From Trichomonas vaginalis G3 (lineage: Eukaryota > Parabasalia > Trichomonadida > Trichomonadidae), in NCBI RefSeq assembly GCF_026262505.1, contig NC_067206.1, positions 5,112,879 through 5,176,878 of the forward strand: a DNA stretch of 64,000 nt, read 5' to 3'. Positions 20,094 to 30,026 of this stretch are shown here, one piece after another. The notes below the pieces were generated by a model. The model was not told the origin of the DNA, ran no database searches, and was given only the letters and a program-made list of their open reading frames with translations. Position numbers and translations under genes: made by a program. How positions within the stretch are numbered: the stretch's first letter is position 1; every line of letters begins with the position of its first letter.

Positions 20094-21599
20094 TTAAATA
20101 TTATTTAAATATAATGGAGTAATAAAATAAATCGGAATTTCTATTAATTTATTGTCAACTTCAACTAATGCATTGCCGTTAATATATCTAACAAATTCAG
20201 CTATTGTGTCAAATCTTCGTCTTCTTTTTGTCATTGATTTATCAGTTTTTCCATAATCGAGATGAATCAAAACTTTATTTCCTTGTTTAAAATTCATGAG
20301 CCCCGAATTAATTTGTTCACGTTTAACATCATTTAACTTTTCCATTTGCTTTCTAATATATTCCCATTCTTTTGAAATATCATTTTTCATTTCCACCGGT
20401 TTCATGTTTATAGTTCTATGCCATGTATTATTGTAATAATATACTAACTGCTGTATGATGGAGTCATGATTTCCATCCCAGTATATCTGACCGTTAACCC
20501 CTAACGCATCTCTAAGAGTTCTCATTGCATCAACTATTTTATTATGAAACGTATATGGAGAGGATGAAAAGTAAAAATTAATTTGTGGGAAATAATGAGC
20601 CATAGCTGCCTGAAATCCTTTATCACCATCACCCCTGATATTATCTACTCTTTCATGATCTAGTAAGTATTGAATAGCTCTTCTTGTTTCCTGTTCTGTT
20701 TTCCCTTTCACTGGAATGCAATATAAATATCTAGTGTTAATGTTAATGGCAAATAAATAAGTAACGTTTCCTTTTGAATATTCTAAATGATCGATTTCGT
20801 ATGAATATGGATATGGTGCAAATGAAGGGCGACTAAATTTTTCCTTTAACGGTTGATTTTTGGGTCAATTGGTTTATTTAATATCTTGAAATCCTTTTTA
20901 AAATCTTTTTGCTTCTTAAATGTTTGAAATGGATATAATAAAGTGAATGATGAAGGATTAACTGAAGGAGGAGGCGGTACTGTCGTTGGAGGTTTTGGTG
21001 TTGCAAGTGGTTTAATTTTATCTGCTTTGATTTTGGATTTCATTCCTTCCTTCATTAATTCTGGATGTATTCTATTCATTTGTTTTAAATATGCTGTATA
21101 TAAAGGTTTGATATACTTTCCCGCTTCGAGTTTATGTTGAAGGATGAATTCCAAAAGTTGATCTTCATTTAAAAGTCGGGCTGAATATGGTTTAACTAAT
21201 GAATCATAAATTAAAGCTTGTGCATCATTTATGGTCTGAAGACCTGGGTGTTTTGTTCCTTTGCTTTGGTTTTTGTGGCTCAGGATTATATAATTTATAT
21301 AATTCATCAATATCTTCTTCTGTTAATACTTTATTTTTGAAATCTTTCAACTGTTTAAGTTGTGATTTAGTTTTTCCCTTTGAATATTCATTATTTTTAA
21401 TTTTGTCTTTAATTTTAGAAATTATTCTATCATGATATTTCAAAATTTCATTTTTATAATATGGATAATAATATTCCATATCATCACCCGTTATATTATT
21501 ATCATATTTTTGGAGATATGATTTTAATTCATAATAACTAAGAAAATTTTGATTAAATACTAAATCATCAATTAAAATTTTTAAATCTGTGTTATTCAT
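20094..21599 (-). pseudogene. Maverick integrase (retroviral-type), frameshifts near 21245 and 20865
   Basis: About 500 codons from MNNTDLKIL at 21599. A charged N-terminal helical region and a proline-rich linker (TTVPPPPSV) precede the RNase-H-like core: YEIDHLEYS (first Asp, about 20780), IRGDGDKGF (second Asp, about 20635) and NKIVDAMRTLRDAL near 20545. In the last, Asp stands where the usual catalytic Glu is expected. A basic C-terminal domain follows (KSMTKRRRRFD). The enzyme joins Maverick ends to the target with a 6-bp stagger, matching the ACGAAT duplication. Both breaks are single-base, one in a CCCAAAAA run. Confidence 0.8.
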
Positions 21600-21722
21600 T
21601 TATATAAAAATAAAATCAATGTTTTAAGGGTGCCCCTCTTTGAATCATAGTATCAAAGCCATCATTAACGGTTCCTTTTGTCTCTTCTGTGGCATTTCAT
21701 TAAAAATAAAATTTAAATTGTA
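21600..21722 (-). other. Spacer between integrase and polymerase genes with tiny possible ORF
   Basis: On the minus strand an open stretch of about 26 codons (EETKGTVNDGFDTMIQ to LKH) follows an ATG that is one base out of frame. It may be a very small gene; I have no support beyond the open frame. Confidence 0.2.
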
Positions 21723-24700
21723 TTAAATAAATGGCATACAACATCCATTTTCACAACATACAGCCTTAGTGTGTGCTCCTGTTAATGCAGTCTTACCGAT
21801 TGTTAAGCGAGTCATTGACCCGTTTTTAAGTTGTAAATTAATATTCTGACCATCAAATATCACTTTATCATTTATTATATCCAAATAATTTTTAGGTGTT
21901 AATTGTTTATTTTGTCTAAACTAACACCTTTCATTTTTTGTGCAATCTTTTTAAAATCACTTCCATCAATTGAACCATTGAATGATGTATAACACTTAGG
22001 ACATAAAGCAACCATGTTATCACCTTGTTTCTCAATTGCTAAACCCAATAACTTCTTCTCATGTGCTTTTTCTTCAGCTTTATTCTTTAATTTAGGTTTA
22101 AATTTCTCATCAAAACAGAAGAAATCAAAAGGTGCGAATTTGAAAATGTTTTTATCATAAAATTGTTTATCGGTAACAATTGCTTGAAATGCTTGAGTGT
22201 TAGGAAGATTTGGGTCGCCAGCGATTGCCCAATAAGATGAATCAGTATCACCTTCAATGAAATGAAAACGATTAACATCCATGCATTTATACATAAAATC
22301 ATAAATGAAAACCAAATACCAGTATTTAGCATTATCTAAAGTGAAGAATGCCTCTTGTAAACATGTTTCACATCTATAAAATCTATCTTTAAGCATCACT
22401 TGATATGTATCCACCTATTTCTCTTATGTTTTTAAACTTATTTGACATACATGCAACGCGTGCCTTCTGTGCATTCATTATTTTAGTCTTTGCGTAATTT
22501 TGTGTATTCATTGCATCGTAACCATATGATCCATTAAGTGAAATCTTGCAAAATAAACTTTTTCCTTTATTTCCTTCTAATTCAGCCTTTTGTCTTTCAT
22601 TCATAAATTTGTTCGCAAATTCATTAAAAAAGTGTTTTTAGTAAATGTTAAAATTGATTGAATGTCATCAATGATAAAATGAAATCTGTCTATTAGATAC
22701 CAAAGATAATAAGAAGAAAATGGTTGATATTGGTTGTGTGTTGATGCTAACTGAGTTAATTTTCTCTGTTTCTGGTCAACTGGTAGATTGTTTGATTTCA
22801 TGTAATTATACATAAAACTGCCAATTGTTTTTTCATCTGTGATAATATCTAAGTTTCTTATTATCGGTAAAAAGTTTATGTAATCATTAATGTATTTTTC
22901 ATCAATGTGACCCTTTACTTCAGCCACGAATAAAGTATTTTTCTTCTTAATTATTCCCAGTGCTTTTGCTTTCTTTGTTGCTGTATCACAAATGATAACA
23001 CCATTCAATCTTCCCGGCATATACATTTTATGGTCAGTATATTGAATGAAATCATGAGGATTAGATGAAAATGATGAAGGATATAATGAATTAAAGTCAA
23101 CTCCAACGAAATGAGTCATAATGTTGGTGGTGTCCTCATTTGATACAGTTTTAGTTTCTGGATTATATGAAAGTTTATTAATGTGCGTGATTCCTTTAAG
23201 ATTTACTCTATGTTGAACATTTGATAGACCACCAGTAATTCCATTACGGAGAATGTGATAAGCTTCAACTGAATCTAAAGTCATTGGTAAATTATTTTTT
23301 AATGCATAATTTCTTAAATTGATTCTTAAACGTTGAACATCTTCATCTTTATTTGATTTTACGACATTGCAATAACAACACATTAACTGACAATTTTCTT
23401 TGGTATGTGGTTTTTCATTATCGATTCTATCCAATGTTGGTTTATTTACATATGTAAACGCTTTACCACACATTTTGCATTTAGATGAAAGGATTAAATC
23501 GTGATAGTATTGATAGTCATCCATTGAAACATTGTTTTTAGTATCCCTTTCTGCTTTTTCATCTTGTTTCTTATATGATTCAATTTTATATTTCCAATAC
23601 TTTTTTGTTAATTCAAAACTTGATTCTATCTCTTCCTCAGGATATTTTTCATTAGGATTGAAGTCTTTATATGCTAAAGCGTAACGAATCATTGAAGCAT
23701 TCGATGATAAAGAAAGATTATGAAGCATATCAATTTTATAAACAAATGTTTCTTCAATAATTTTATCAATTGGGTCAATCATAATTTCAACGTCTTTATT
23801 GCAATAATGAATAAAATATTCTAATCTATTCTTAAAAATTTTAGCATCATTGAGATATATTTGATAATCACTATCTGATATAGTTTCTTGAGTTAATGCT
23901 GAATAAAATGAATCTTGAGTGAATGGTTCCACTTTATATAATTCTTCTTCGTAATTTTCCCATGTGATGAATTGATAAGGGAAAAAGGATTTAACACGTG
24001 ATTTATTATTTCCGAAATCTTGAGTGAATTGGTCTAATGTCCCACCCGCTATATAATTTCTGATGTCAATAAATCTCAATTCATATGGAACGTTTGTTTT
24101 CTTTACAATGATTTGCTTAAATTGTGAAGATGAACCCAGCATTGATTTTATTTTCCATTTTGCAGTGTTTAAATCACGAAGAATTAAATTTAAATCAAAC
24201 TTTCCCGAATTAAAACCTATGATATTCACTTTATTGAATTCCTCATCTAGAAGTTCTTTAAATGCTTCCTTCTGTTTTTCATTTAATGTATTCATTAATT
24301 CTTCATATTGTTCAATATTTGATTTAGCAACTAATGAACAGGTTGAAAATAAAAACTCAATCCAATCAGAAATAAAAGAATCACTCGAAGTTAAACAAAA
24401 ATTCCTCGTATATGTTTTATCGTTTAATTTAACTGTTGATGATACCATGAATGGTTTTAAGTAAGCATTCAAAGTTGCACACTCAGAAAGTTGTAATTCT
24501 TCTTTAGTCTCTAATGTTTCAAAGTCAAAAGTAATATAATCTTGTCGGTTGATAATATTCCTGCAAATTATGTGCTAATAACCACTGATATATCTTCTGT
24601 TTCGTATATGTGGTGCATATGGTTGTTGTGTTTTTGCAATTGAACGTCTTGAATTAATCTTCCATTATTTTCTTTACATTTCTCACAATGCTTTAAAAAT

Positions 24701-24963
24701 CTTCTTTGGTTTTTCCTTTCTGGATCATCACGGATAGAATAAACTTCTTCTTTGCAAAAGGGGCAAACTTTATATCCTGTGAGTGCTTCAACGTCTGTTA
24801 TTCTGTCAGCGTGAAGTTTTCCACATGGACTCTGTGTTAATAAAATATTTACTGTTTCAAATTCTGGATCTATCATTATTGATTCCACTAATGGAAAGTC
24901 TACCTTGTTAATGTCTACGTCTTCTGGTTGAGGATCACAATAATAGAAAATCAATATTAACAT
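21723..24963 (-). pseudogene. polB: Protein-primed DNA polymerase B with zinc/HNH-like insert (frameshifted)
   Basis: About 1,080 codons in five frame segments (breaks near 24570, 22630, 22410, 21900). The N-terminal part has a Cys pair module (CPFCKEE ... CEKCKEN). Exonuclease motifs are FDFETLE (about 24525), GFNSGKFDLNLIL (about 24215) and YCNKDVEIM (about 23800). Polymerase motifs are VDFNSLYPSS (about 23080), KISLNGSYGYD (about 22540) and GDTDSSYW (about 22240). Between Exo III and motif A lies CKMCGKAF ... LDRIDNEKPHTKEN ... CCYCN (23357-23487), an HNH-type zinc module that element C's polymerase lacks. The C-terminus carries a Cys-rich end (AVCCENGCC). This is the Maverick replication enzyme. 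Confidence 0.85.
23357..23487 (-). other. HNH-like zinc module inside polymerase B
   Basis: Two Cys-x-x-Cys pairs flank LDRIDN, a His and an Asn in the spacing C-x2-C, D-R-I-D-N, H-x3-EN, C-x2-CN. This is the signature of HNH homing-type nucleases. It sits in frame between the exonuclease and polymerase cores. It could be an active nuclease or only a structural zinc site. Confidence 0.6.
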
Positions 24964-24975
24964 TTAACATTCTTG

Positions 24976-25130
24976 CTAACTCTCACTTTCTGATGAAATG
25001 TCAAATCCTTCATATGCATCTATGGCTTCATTTAAATAACTTCTACGAGTTTTAGGATTAACACCATCAGGAATGTTATAGAAGCGTTTAAATAACCTTC
25101 TACCTTCGCTCTTATTTGATTATCATTCAT
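24976..25130 (-). pseudogene. Small protein upstream of polymerase, about 52 codons (frameshift)
   Basis: Starts MNDNQIRAKVE at 25130, changes frame after about ten residues, then reads RRLFKRFYNIPDGVNPKTRR and an acidic end DISSESES. The stop lies 13 bp before the polymerase start. Function unknown. Confidence 0.4.
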
Positions 25131-25215
25131 TTTAGCTGTTCATTTTTTCATTTATGTAAGAATAAAAATTAAAAAATAAATAAAGTTTATTTTTAAAGTC
25201 CGAGACTCAGAGAGT

Positions 25216-25410
25216 CTAAAGTCCATAAAATGAATTAAGAACACATAAATTTTTATCATCTGCGACGTGACGAATACATTTTAATTTACTCAAGAATGCG
25301 TACCCTGATACATTAAATCTAATTCCTGTCTTATTTAATTTCACAACTTTGAAAAGGAATGTATGAATAGCTATAAAATGATGAGATGATGTTTTATGGG
25401 TTGCTTCCAT
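25216..25410 (-). CDS. Unknown small basic protein (64 aa)
   Basis: Intact frame MEATHKTSSHHF to NSFYGL. It has His-rich SSHHFIAIH, a hydrophobic FLFKVV segment and two Cys. The 80 bp downstream to the next gene are non-coding. No family recognised; it lies in the Maverick accessory end with other short genes of the same strand. Confidence 0.5.
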   Translation of the reverse strand: MEATHKTSSHHFIAIHTFLFKVVKLNKTGIRFNVSGYAFLSKLKCIRHVADDKNLCVLNSFYGL

Positions 25411-25467
25411 TTTTTCTGAAATAAATGAATAAATATAATGTTTATAGTTTTCATATCTTTTATGTTC

Positions 25468-25853
25468 TTATATAACGAATGGTATAGACCTTTCAACTTC
25501 GTCTTCCTTCGGTGCTGTTCTTTCATATGAAACATTATTGGTATCTTCAATAATGAAACCACAATCACATAAAAATTTTATATAGGTTCCAATGGTTTCT
25601 TTTGATATTTTATCTAACAAATCAAAAACTTTATCAACACCTGTACATTTATTTAAATAATAATTTGTGTAAATATCATGGTCTTCTTTCTTACGTAATT
25701 TGTTGCATATGTTACATTTTTCAGTGCTTTTTTGAATTTTCAGAATCAAGAGGTGAAAGTAATATACATGGATATCTCCATCGTCAATAAATTGTAACTT
25801 ATGTTTATGAATAAATTTGTGCCTTCTTCTGAAAGTGTTTCGTCATTCACCAT
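25468..25853 (-). pseudogene. Small Cys-containing protein, about 128 codons (frameshift near 25812)
   Basis: The start MVNDETLSEEG at 25853 is followed by one shift into the frame that is open to 25468. It contains EKCNICNKLRKKEDH (a single CxxC pair), a helical segment FDLLDKISKETIG and LCDCGF. The second Cys pair could complete a zinc site. Function unknown. Confidence 0.5.
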
Positions 25854-25887
25854 CTAATAAATTTTGTGTTGATCCAAAAAGTAATTT

Positions 25888-26310
25888 TTATATCTTTTCC
25901 TCATGTGATTTTTGAACTTCTGATTCTGAAGCTGGGATATTCATTAAACCCTCTACTTCATTTTCAACTTCTCTTAATTCCTTAATTTTTTCATCTATTT
26001 CATTTCTTAATTGTTCCAATTTCTCAATCTCATCGTTATAATATTCATCTTGTTTAATTTTTTCTTCAAAATATTCAGGGAAAACATCAGGTTCTTTAGG
26101 TTTTTCTTCTTCAGATGTGGGATATAAGAAATTTATAACATCATCTTTATTCATTTTCCCATCATAACCAAACTCATTTAAAAACTCCGCGAATTTTTGA
26201 CAATTTCTTAAATAATATTTATCAACTTCATAACCCGCCTCCTCTAATATATCCTTTATTTCCTCATTTGTGAATCCCAATTTTTTAACGTCGTTAGTCT
26301 TGACGCTCAT
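25888..26310 (-). CDS. Acidic coiled-coil protein (about 140 aa)
   Basis: Intact. The start MSVKTNDV at 26310 is preferred; an ATG three codons upstream is also in frame. The N-terminal ~60 residues are helical, with FTNEEIKDILEEAGYEVD resembling a UBA/helix-loop-helix start. An acidic linker with prolines and a coiled coil (IEKLEQLRNEIDEKIKEL) follow. No enzyme motif seen. Confidence 0.6.
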   Translation of the reverse strand: MSVKTNDVKKLGFTNEEIKDILEEAGYEVDKYYLRNCQKFAEFLNEFGYDGKMNKDDVINFLYPTSEEEKPKEPDVFPEYFEEKIKQDEYYNDEIEKLEQLRNEIDEKIKELREVENEVEGLMNIPASESEVQKSHEEKI

Positions 26311-26404
26311 TTCATACAAAATAAAAATAAATTTTCATAAATGTAAGACATGAATTTTTAAAGTTTATTTTTTTATTTTTTATTTCATTATGGTAGTGAA
26401 TCTT

Positions 26405-26995
26405 TTATTCATGAAAATAATTATTTCTAATTTCTTTTACTCTCTCGTATATACTAGATTTAAAGAATTCAGAACATTTCCCATAATCTCCTAAATGTTT
26501 TCTTATCCCTAACGTGTGCCAGTTATTATATGAAACTGAATAAACTTTATCTTTATCTTTGCATCTTTCATCACTTCCAATATATTTATATCTCAGTTTT
26601 GATTTAGCATTTTCATATTCATTAGCGTTTAATAATTCACAGTCTTCCTTTTTAAATATATGTTTAAGATATTCAGGATTTAATACTCTACGTTTATATG
26701 CTCCTAACTTAGTTCTAAAGGTTTTTCTACAAAATTTAGGAATTCCATCCTCTTTAATGTCATCAATGATTTCCATTTCATTATTTTCAATTTCTTCTTC
26801 TCGTTTATGAGGTCTTTGATTATGACTCCATTGATTCCATGAAATTAAATATTCTTTATCATTATATTTATACCTCATTAGCTTATTTTGGCTTTCATAT
26901 TCATTTAATAATTCACAATCTTCATTTTTAAATTGAAGTTTAACCCATTCAGGATTTAAACAATGTTTAATTAATCGCGGAATATCTGACATCAT
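26405..26995 (-). CDS. Terminal gene, two-fold repeat protein (196 aa, intact)
   Basis: Two similar modules of ~65 residues. Residues 13-62 contain LNPEWVKLQFKNEDCELLN and YKYNDKEYLISWNQW; residues 105-165 contain LNPEYLKHIFKKEDCELLN and VYSVSYNNWHTLG. The layout (short helix, CELLN, basic stretch, YxISWNxW) recalls small DNA-associated modules that accompany homing nucleases in large viruses, but I cannot name the family. The start lies inside the terminal inverted repeat. Copies occur at the end of A (frameshifted) and at the left end of B (deleted), so this is a gene carried by the transposon ends. Confidence 0.65.
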   Translation of the reverse strand: MMSDIPRLIKHCLNPEWVKLQFKNEDCELLNEYESQNKLMRYKYNDKEYLISWNQWSHNQRPHKREEEIENNEMEIIDDIKEDGIPKFCRKTFRTKLGAYKRRVLNPEYLKHIFKKEDCELLNANEYENAKSKLRYKYIGSDERCKDKDKVYSVSYNNWHTLGIRKHLGDYGKCSEFFKSSIYERVKEIRNNYFHE

Positions 26996-27147
26996 CTATA
27001 TATAGCTTCTTTTATAAAAGATAAAAAAATAAATTATTTTAAAATTAATGTTAATTTTTTAATGATTTATAAATAAATATATTTTAATGCATCGTCTATA
27101 TATAGATGTAACAAAAAAAGTCACACAACCCATCCACATATACTACT
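26945..27147 (-). repeat. Right terminal inverted repeat of element B
   Basis: Inverted copy of 6868-7070. It contains the first codons of the terminal gene (start 26995) and two copies of the subterminal palindrome TCTATATATAG. Confidence 0.92.
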
Positions 27148-27153
27148 ACGAAT
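27148..27153. repeat. Target-site duplication of element B, right copy
   Basis: ACGAAT follows the right terminus of element B and matches 6862-6867. Host sequence begins here, about 100 bp before the solenoid gene. Confidence 0.85.
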
Positions 27154-27225
27154 AATTTTTCTGCGAACTTGATAAAAAGATGATCAAATGAATAACTCTT
27201 TGTTAAATAATCTATATTTTGATTC

Positions 27226-27234
27226 CCATTATTT
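27226..27234 (+). promoter_or_regulatory. Trichomonad initiator (Inr) of the solenoid gene
   Basis: CCATTATTT, with the A at 27228, lies 25 bp before the start codon at 27253. It fits the Trichomonas initiator consensus (C/T-C-A-Y-T-W) that normally lies within a few tens of bases of the ATG. Element B ends only about 75 bp upstream, so the host core promoter is kept. Confidence 0.5.
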
Positions 27235-27252
27235 TTCTCAACAAAATTTTTC

Positions 27253-28710
27253 ATGGATTATTACGATACGGACGAAAAGCATTGGATAACAACAAACTAT
27301 CCTATGCATCGTAGTTACTCGGAAGAAAGAAATTTAGAGCTTGAGCGATTTGATATTTTTCAAGCTTTTTTAGATTTTCAAAATCATTATTCAAACTCAA
27401 ACTACAGAACATCAAATAAATTATTGACAGTCATCATAACTTACTGTAAAAATGCTATTATGCGAGTTAGAGATATCATTGACTCTCACATTATCGAATT
27501 TTTATTGACCAAAGTTATTGATCCAGTCGTTTTACCAATTGTCATCAAGAAACATCCAGAAATTTCTCAGATCCGAAATAATTCATTTACACTATTGCTA
27601 GAACTCTGCCAAACAAAAGGAATAATAGAATTTTTATGTGAGATGCACATATTCCAGAAATATGGCAGCAAATTAAAGATAACAACAGATAACTATACGA
27701 TATTAAGCATTTCTGCTTTGTTTTGTAAAATAATTCAAACAAATCTTAATTGCGCGTTATCTGCTGTCAATGATGGCATTATTATTAATGCCATATCATC
27801 GATCGAATACTTTTGTTCGACAGGCTACATTGGCTTCTTTTGTAAATATGTTAACAGTAATATTTATATTCTTAAGTATCTGTTTAGTTATCATGATCTT
27901 ATATCAAAAGCACAAGTGCAATCTATCATTTCGACCATGTTAAAACTACTAATTACAACATCTTCAGATGAAGTAAGTCCAATTGACAAAAGAAACGAAA
28001 TATTGAAGAGTATCGTTGGATTGGTAGCAAAGGTAATTAATTACGATCATTACTATCTAGAAATTTTGACTTCTACAGGAATAATGTTTTATTTGGCTTC
28101 TCTTTTAAACAAAGTCGTTTACGAAAGAATATGGGCAGATATATATGATATATTCGCTCAATCACTAAGTTTGGCTTTGCCAAATCCACAAATTTTGACA
28201 ACTTTGTTAAATCTTCTGAATTTCGAAGCATTGGTCGGCCAATTCCTTCAAAATCCTTTGAAGGACTATTCACCAAGCATACTAAAGCTGATACATTGCA
28301 TGCTTCTCGCTGAAAATTCTCATTTTATCAACTTTAATTTTGAAAGATTTGGAGAAGTAATTGCAGAAAACTATGACTCCTTTTCCCTTTTAATGAAAAG
28401 AATCGTCATCAGCCTCGTTAATTATTTAATTTCATATAATATTCCATTTTTTGAACAATTATTTGGAAATGAAGTTATTTTCGAGTTCCCATCAACATTA
28501 TCAACACTAGAGACACATGAACAAGAAGAATTTGCAAAAAATCTTTATTTTGCACTTAATAACGCAAATTCTCAGCGAAAAATCGAAAAATACTTCATCA
28601 ACAAATTTGCAAATGAATACGAATCTTTTATTGATTCACTAGAAGATATTTCATCCGAAGAAACTTCTGTTGTTTTAGAAAATTTGAAAAAACTATTGGA
28701 AATAGAATAA
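27253..28710 (+). CDS. Host alpha-solenoid (armadillo-like) protein, 485 aa
   Basis: Intact. Start MDYYDTDEK; the first ~50 residues are polar. The rest consists of paired amphipathic helices with regular Leu/Ile spacing, as in armadillo/HEAT proteins, without enzyme motifs, signal peptide or membrane segment. Large families of such proteins are known in Trichomonas. It lies between elements B and C and has been left whole by both insertions. A role as a phosphatase- or trafficking-type scaffold is possible but not shown. Confidence 0.75.
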   Translation: MDYYDTDEKHWITTNYPMHRSYSEERNLELERFDIFQAFLDFQNHYSNSNYRTSNKLLTVIITYCKNAIMRVRDIIDSHIIEFLLTKVIDPVVLPIVIKKHPEISQIRNNSFTLLLELCQTKGIIEFLCEMHIFQKYGSKLKITTDNYTILSISALFCKIIQTNLNCALSAVNDGIIINAISSIEYFCSTGYIGFFCKYVNSNIYILKYLFSYHDLISKAQVQSIISTMLKLLITTSSDEVSPIDKRNEILKSIVGLVAKVINYDHYYLEILTSTGIMFYLASLLNKVVYERIWADIYDIFAQSLSLALPNPQILTTLLNLLNFEALVGQFLQNPLKDYSPSILKLIHCMLLAENSHFINFNFERFGEVIAENYDSFSLLMKRIVISLVNYLISYNIPFFEQLFGNEVIFEFPSTLSTLETHEQEEFAKNLYFALNNANSQRKIEKYFINKFANEYESFIDSLEDISSEETSVVLENLKKLLEIE

Positions 28711-28954
28711 TTTTTCATGTATTGTTGTTTGTTATTCACTTTATAAAATCTATCTATGAATGTTTGAATATTAACTGTTTTTATTTTCTCTCATATTTCA
28801 AGAAATATAATTTTTTTCTATGCTATCTTCTGGTTTATACACTAAGAATCTATTATTTACCTCCATTATTCGGTCAAAATATACTCCTAATCCATGAAAA
28901 TTGATATTTATTTTTTCAAATTCAAAATCAATCTTTTTATTGATTATGATTATG
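28711..28954. other. Host intergenic region before element C
   Basis: AT-rich spacer from the solenoid gene to the element C insertion site. No gene, repeat or clear promoter seen; short open frames here look random. Confidence 0.5.
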
Positions 28955-28960
28955 TTCACA
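28955..28960. repeat. Target-site duplication of element C, left copy
   Basis: TTCACA directly precedes the AGTACAG terminus and is repeated at 53180-53185. Confidence 0.9.
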
Positions 28961-29266
28961 AGTACAGTATACATTGTGCGTCGCCTGTAGCCTACAGCTA
29001 CAGTCACCGACACAATGAAAAAAGTGACAGAAAACTGACACCATACGGGCGCGCATATGTACGCATATATGTGTAAAAATAAACGTTCATATGTAAACTA
29101 ACCTTTATTCACTAGCAGGGGCTGATAAATCATAATCGTCGAGAAGTACGATAGGTGGTCCCACCTGTTTAATCTGTATGGAGAGGCAAACGTGACGTAA
29201 GAAGCATAACACTGGTTTCTCAGTATATTTAATAGACTCTGCTGTTGGCTTAACTGTAAGCTTATA
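28961..29266 (+). repeat. Left terminal inverted repeat of element C
   Basis: 306 bp matching the complement of 52875-53179, with one extra C near 29160. Because the right copy holds the 3' end of the major capsid gene, positions 29099-29266 are an antisense duplicate of that gene's last ~55 codons. No gene is expressed from it as far as I can see. Confidence 0.93.
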
Positions 29267-29498
29267 AAAGAAGCAGATCACGGAGGCAAAGAAACGCTTA
29301 CATCAACTCCTTGATGAACAATAAGCTTACTTAAGACTAAACAATTAATTATACTAACTTTTATACTTTTTCTCTTTTCCTAAGTTGATCGTGATCACAA
29401 AGATCGTGATCTGAGTGACAATGAACTATAAGTTATATGAGTAAAAATAAGAGTTATATGCATAAAATTAAGCGTTTATTCTTAACTTATGTGTGGGA
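29267..29498. other. Subterminal non-coding region of element C with GATC cluster
   Basis: No gene. Positions 29383-29412 contain four GATC sites within about 30 bp (TTGATCGTGATCACAAAGAT and following bases). GATC is the usual Dam methyltransferase target and this element encodes a Dam-like enzyme, so methylation-dependent control near the end is conceivable. Confidence 0.4.
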
Positions 29499-29984
29499 TC
29501 AGAAGTCAGTGGCTAAGTTCCTTATGGCGCGCTTTAATTCATGGTAGGATGTGTCAGCCTTAAGGAACCTTTCATGCCAGCTGTCTGACTCATGTCCCAC
29601 ACGGTTGAGACGAGATCGAAGATCGCAGATCTCGTTGGCATAAGAGTCAACTTTATACTCAAGCTGGCTGATGTAGAGCTCTTTACCTTTCGCTTCCTCT
29701 ACTTTTTCAGCCAGCTTGAGCTTTAGTTCCTCGAGAGCTACGTTTGACTCCTCCAGCTGCTTCAAATACTTGTGGCTGGTCTTGATTAAACGTAGCTCTC
29801 GAGGAGTAGCTTGTGGACCCGTTTTCCTTGCCGTTTGCTTGTGACCGAGATCTGGGATCTTGATCTCGGTCTTCGGACTCTCGCCACCCATCAATATTTC
29901 CTCGTCGCCAGAGGACTGTTCTTCAGTCACCTCTGGCTTCTGGATGGCAAGAGCCTTAGCAGGAGCTGTGTTGTTCGCTTCCAT
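29499..29984 (-). CDS. Coiled-coil protein with acidic/basic N-terminus (161 aa)
   Basis: Intact. The start MEANNTAPAK at 29984 is preferred over an ATG eight codons upstream because it sits at the usual short distance from A/T-rich leader DNA. Residues 1-65 are low-complexity and Pro/Glu/Ser-rich. Residues 75-161 form one long charged coiled coil (YLKQLEESNVALEELKLKL). It is the outermost gene at the left end of C. Function unknown. Confidence 0.7.
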   Translation of the reverse strand: MEANNTAPAKALAIQKPEVTEEQSSGDEEILMGGESPKTEIKIPDLGHKQTARKTGPQATPRELRLIKTSHKYLKQLEESNVALEELKLKLAEKVEEAKGKELYISQLEYKVDSYANEICDLRSRLNRVGHESDSWHERFLKADTSYHELKRAIRNLATDF

Positions 29985-30026
29985 TAAAATGTAAACTTTA
30001 CGTGTCAAAAAATTCTGTCACGTAAA

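Larger units (their letters stand above)
6868..27147 (+). mobile_element. Maverick/Polinton B, complete 20.3-kb element
   Basis: Both ends are visible. The element starts AGTAGTATATG at 6868 and ends with its complement at 27147, the first and last 203 bp are an ungapped inverted repeat, and ACGAAT occurs directly outside both ends (6862-6867, 27148-27153). A 6-bp duplication and AGTA termini are typical of Mavericks. It encodes capsid proteins, ATPase, integrase and DNA polymerase B, plus a nested primase-helicase cassette at 15503-19602. Left-hand genes are mostly on the plus strand, right-hand genes on the minus strand. Many genes have frameshifts, so the copy as written is unlikely to be autonomous. 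Confidence 0.93.

Noticed and set aside
24063-24464. 133-aa plus-strand frame opposite polymerase B
   Set aside because: Antisense to the well-supported exonuclease region; composition looks like a reverse reading of coding DNA.
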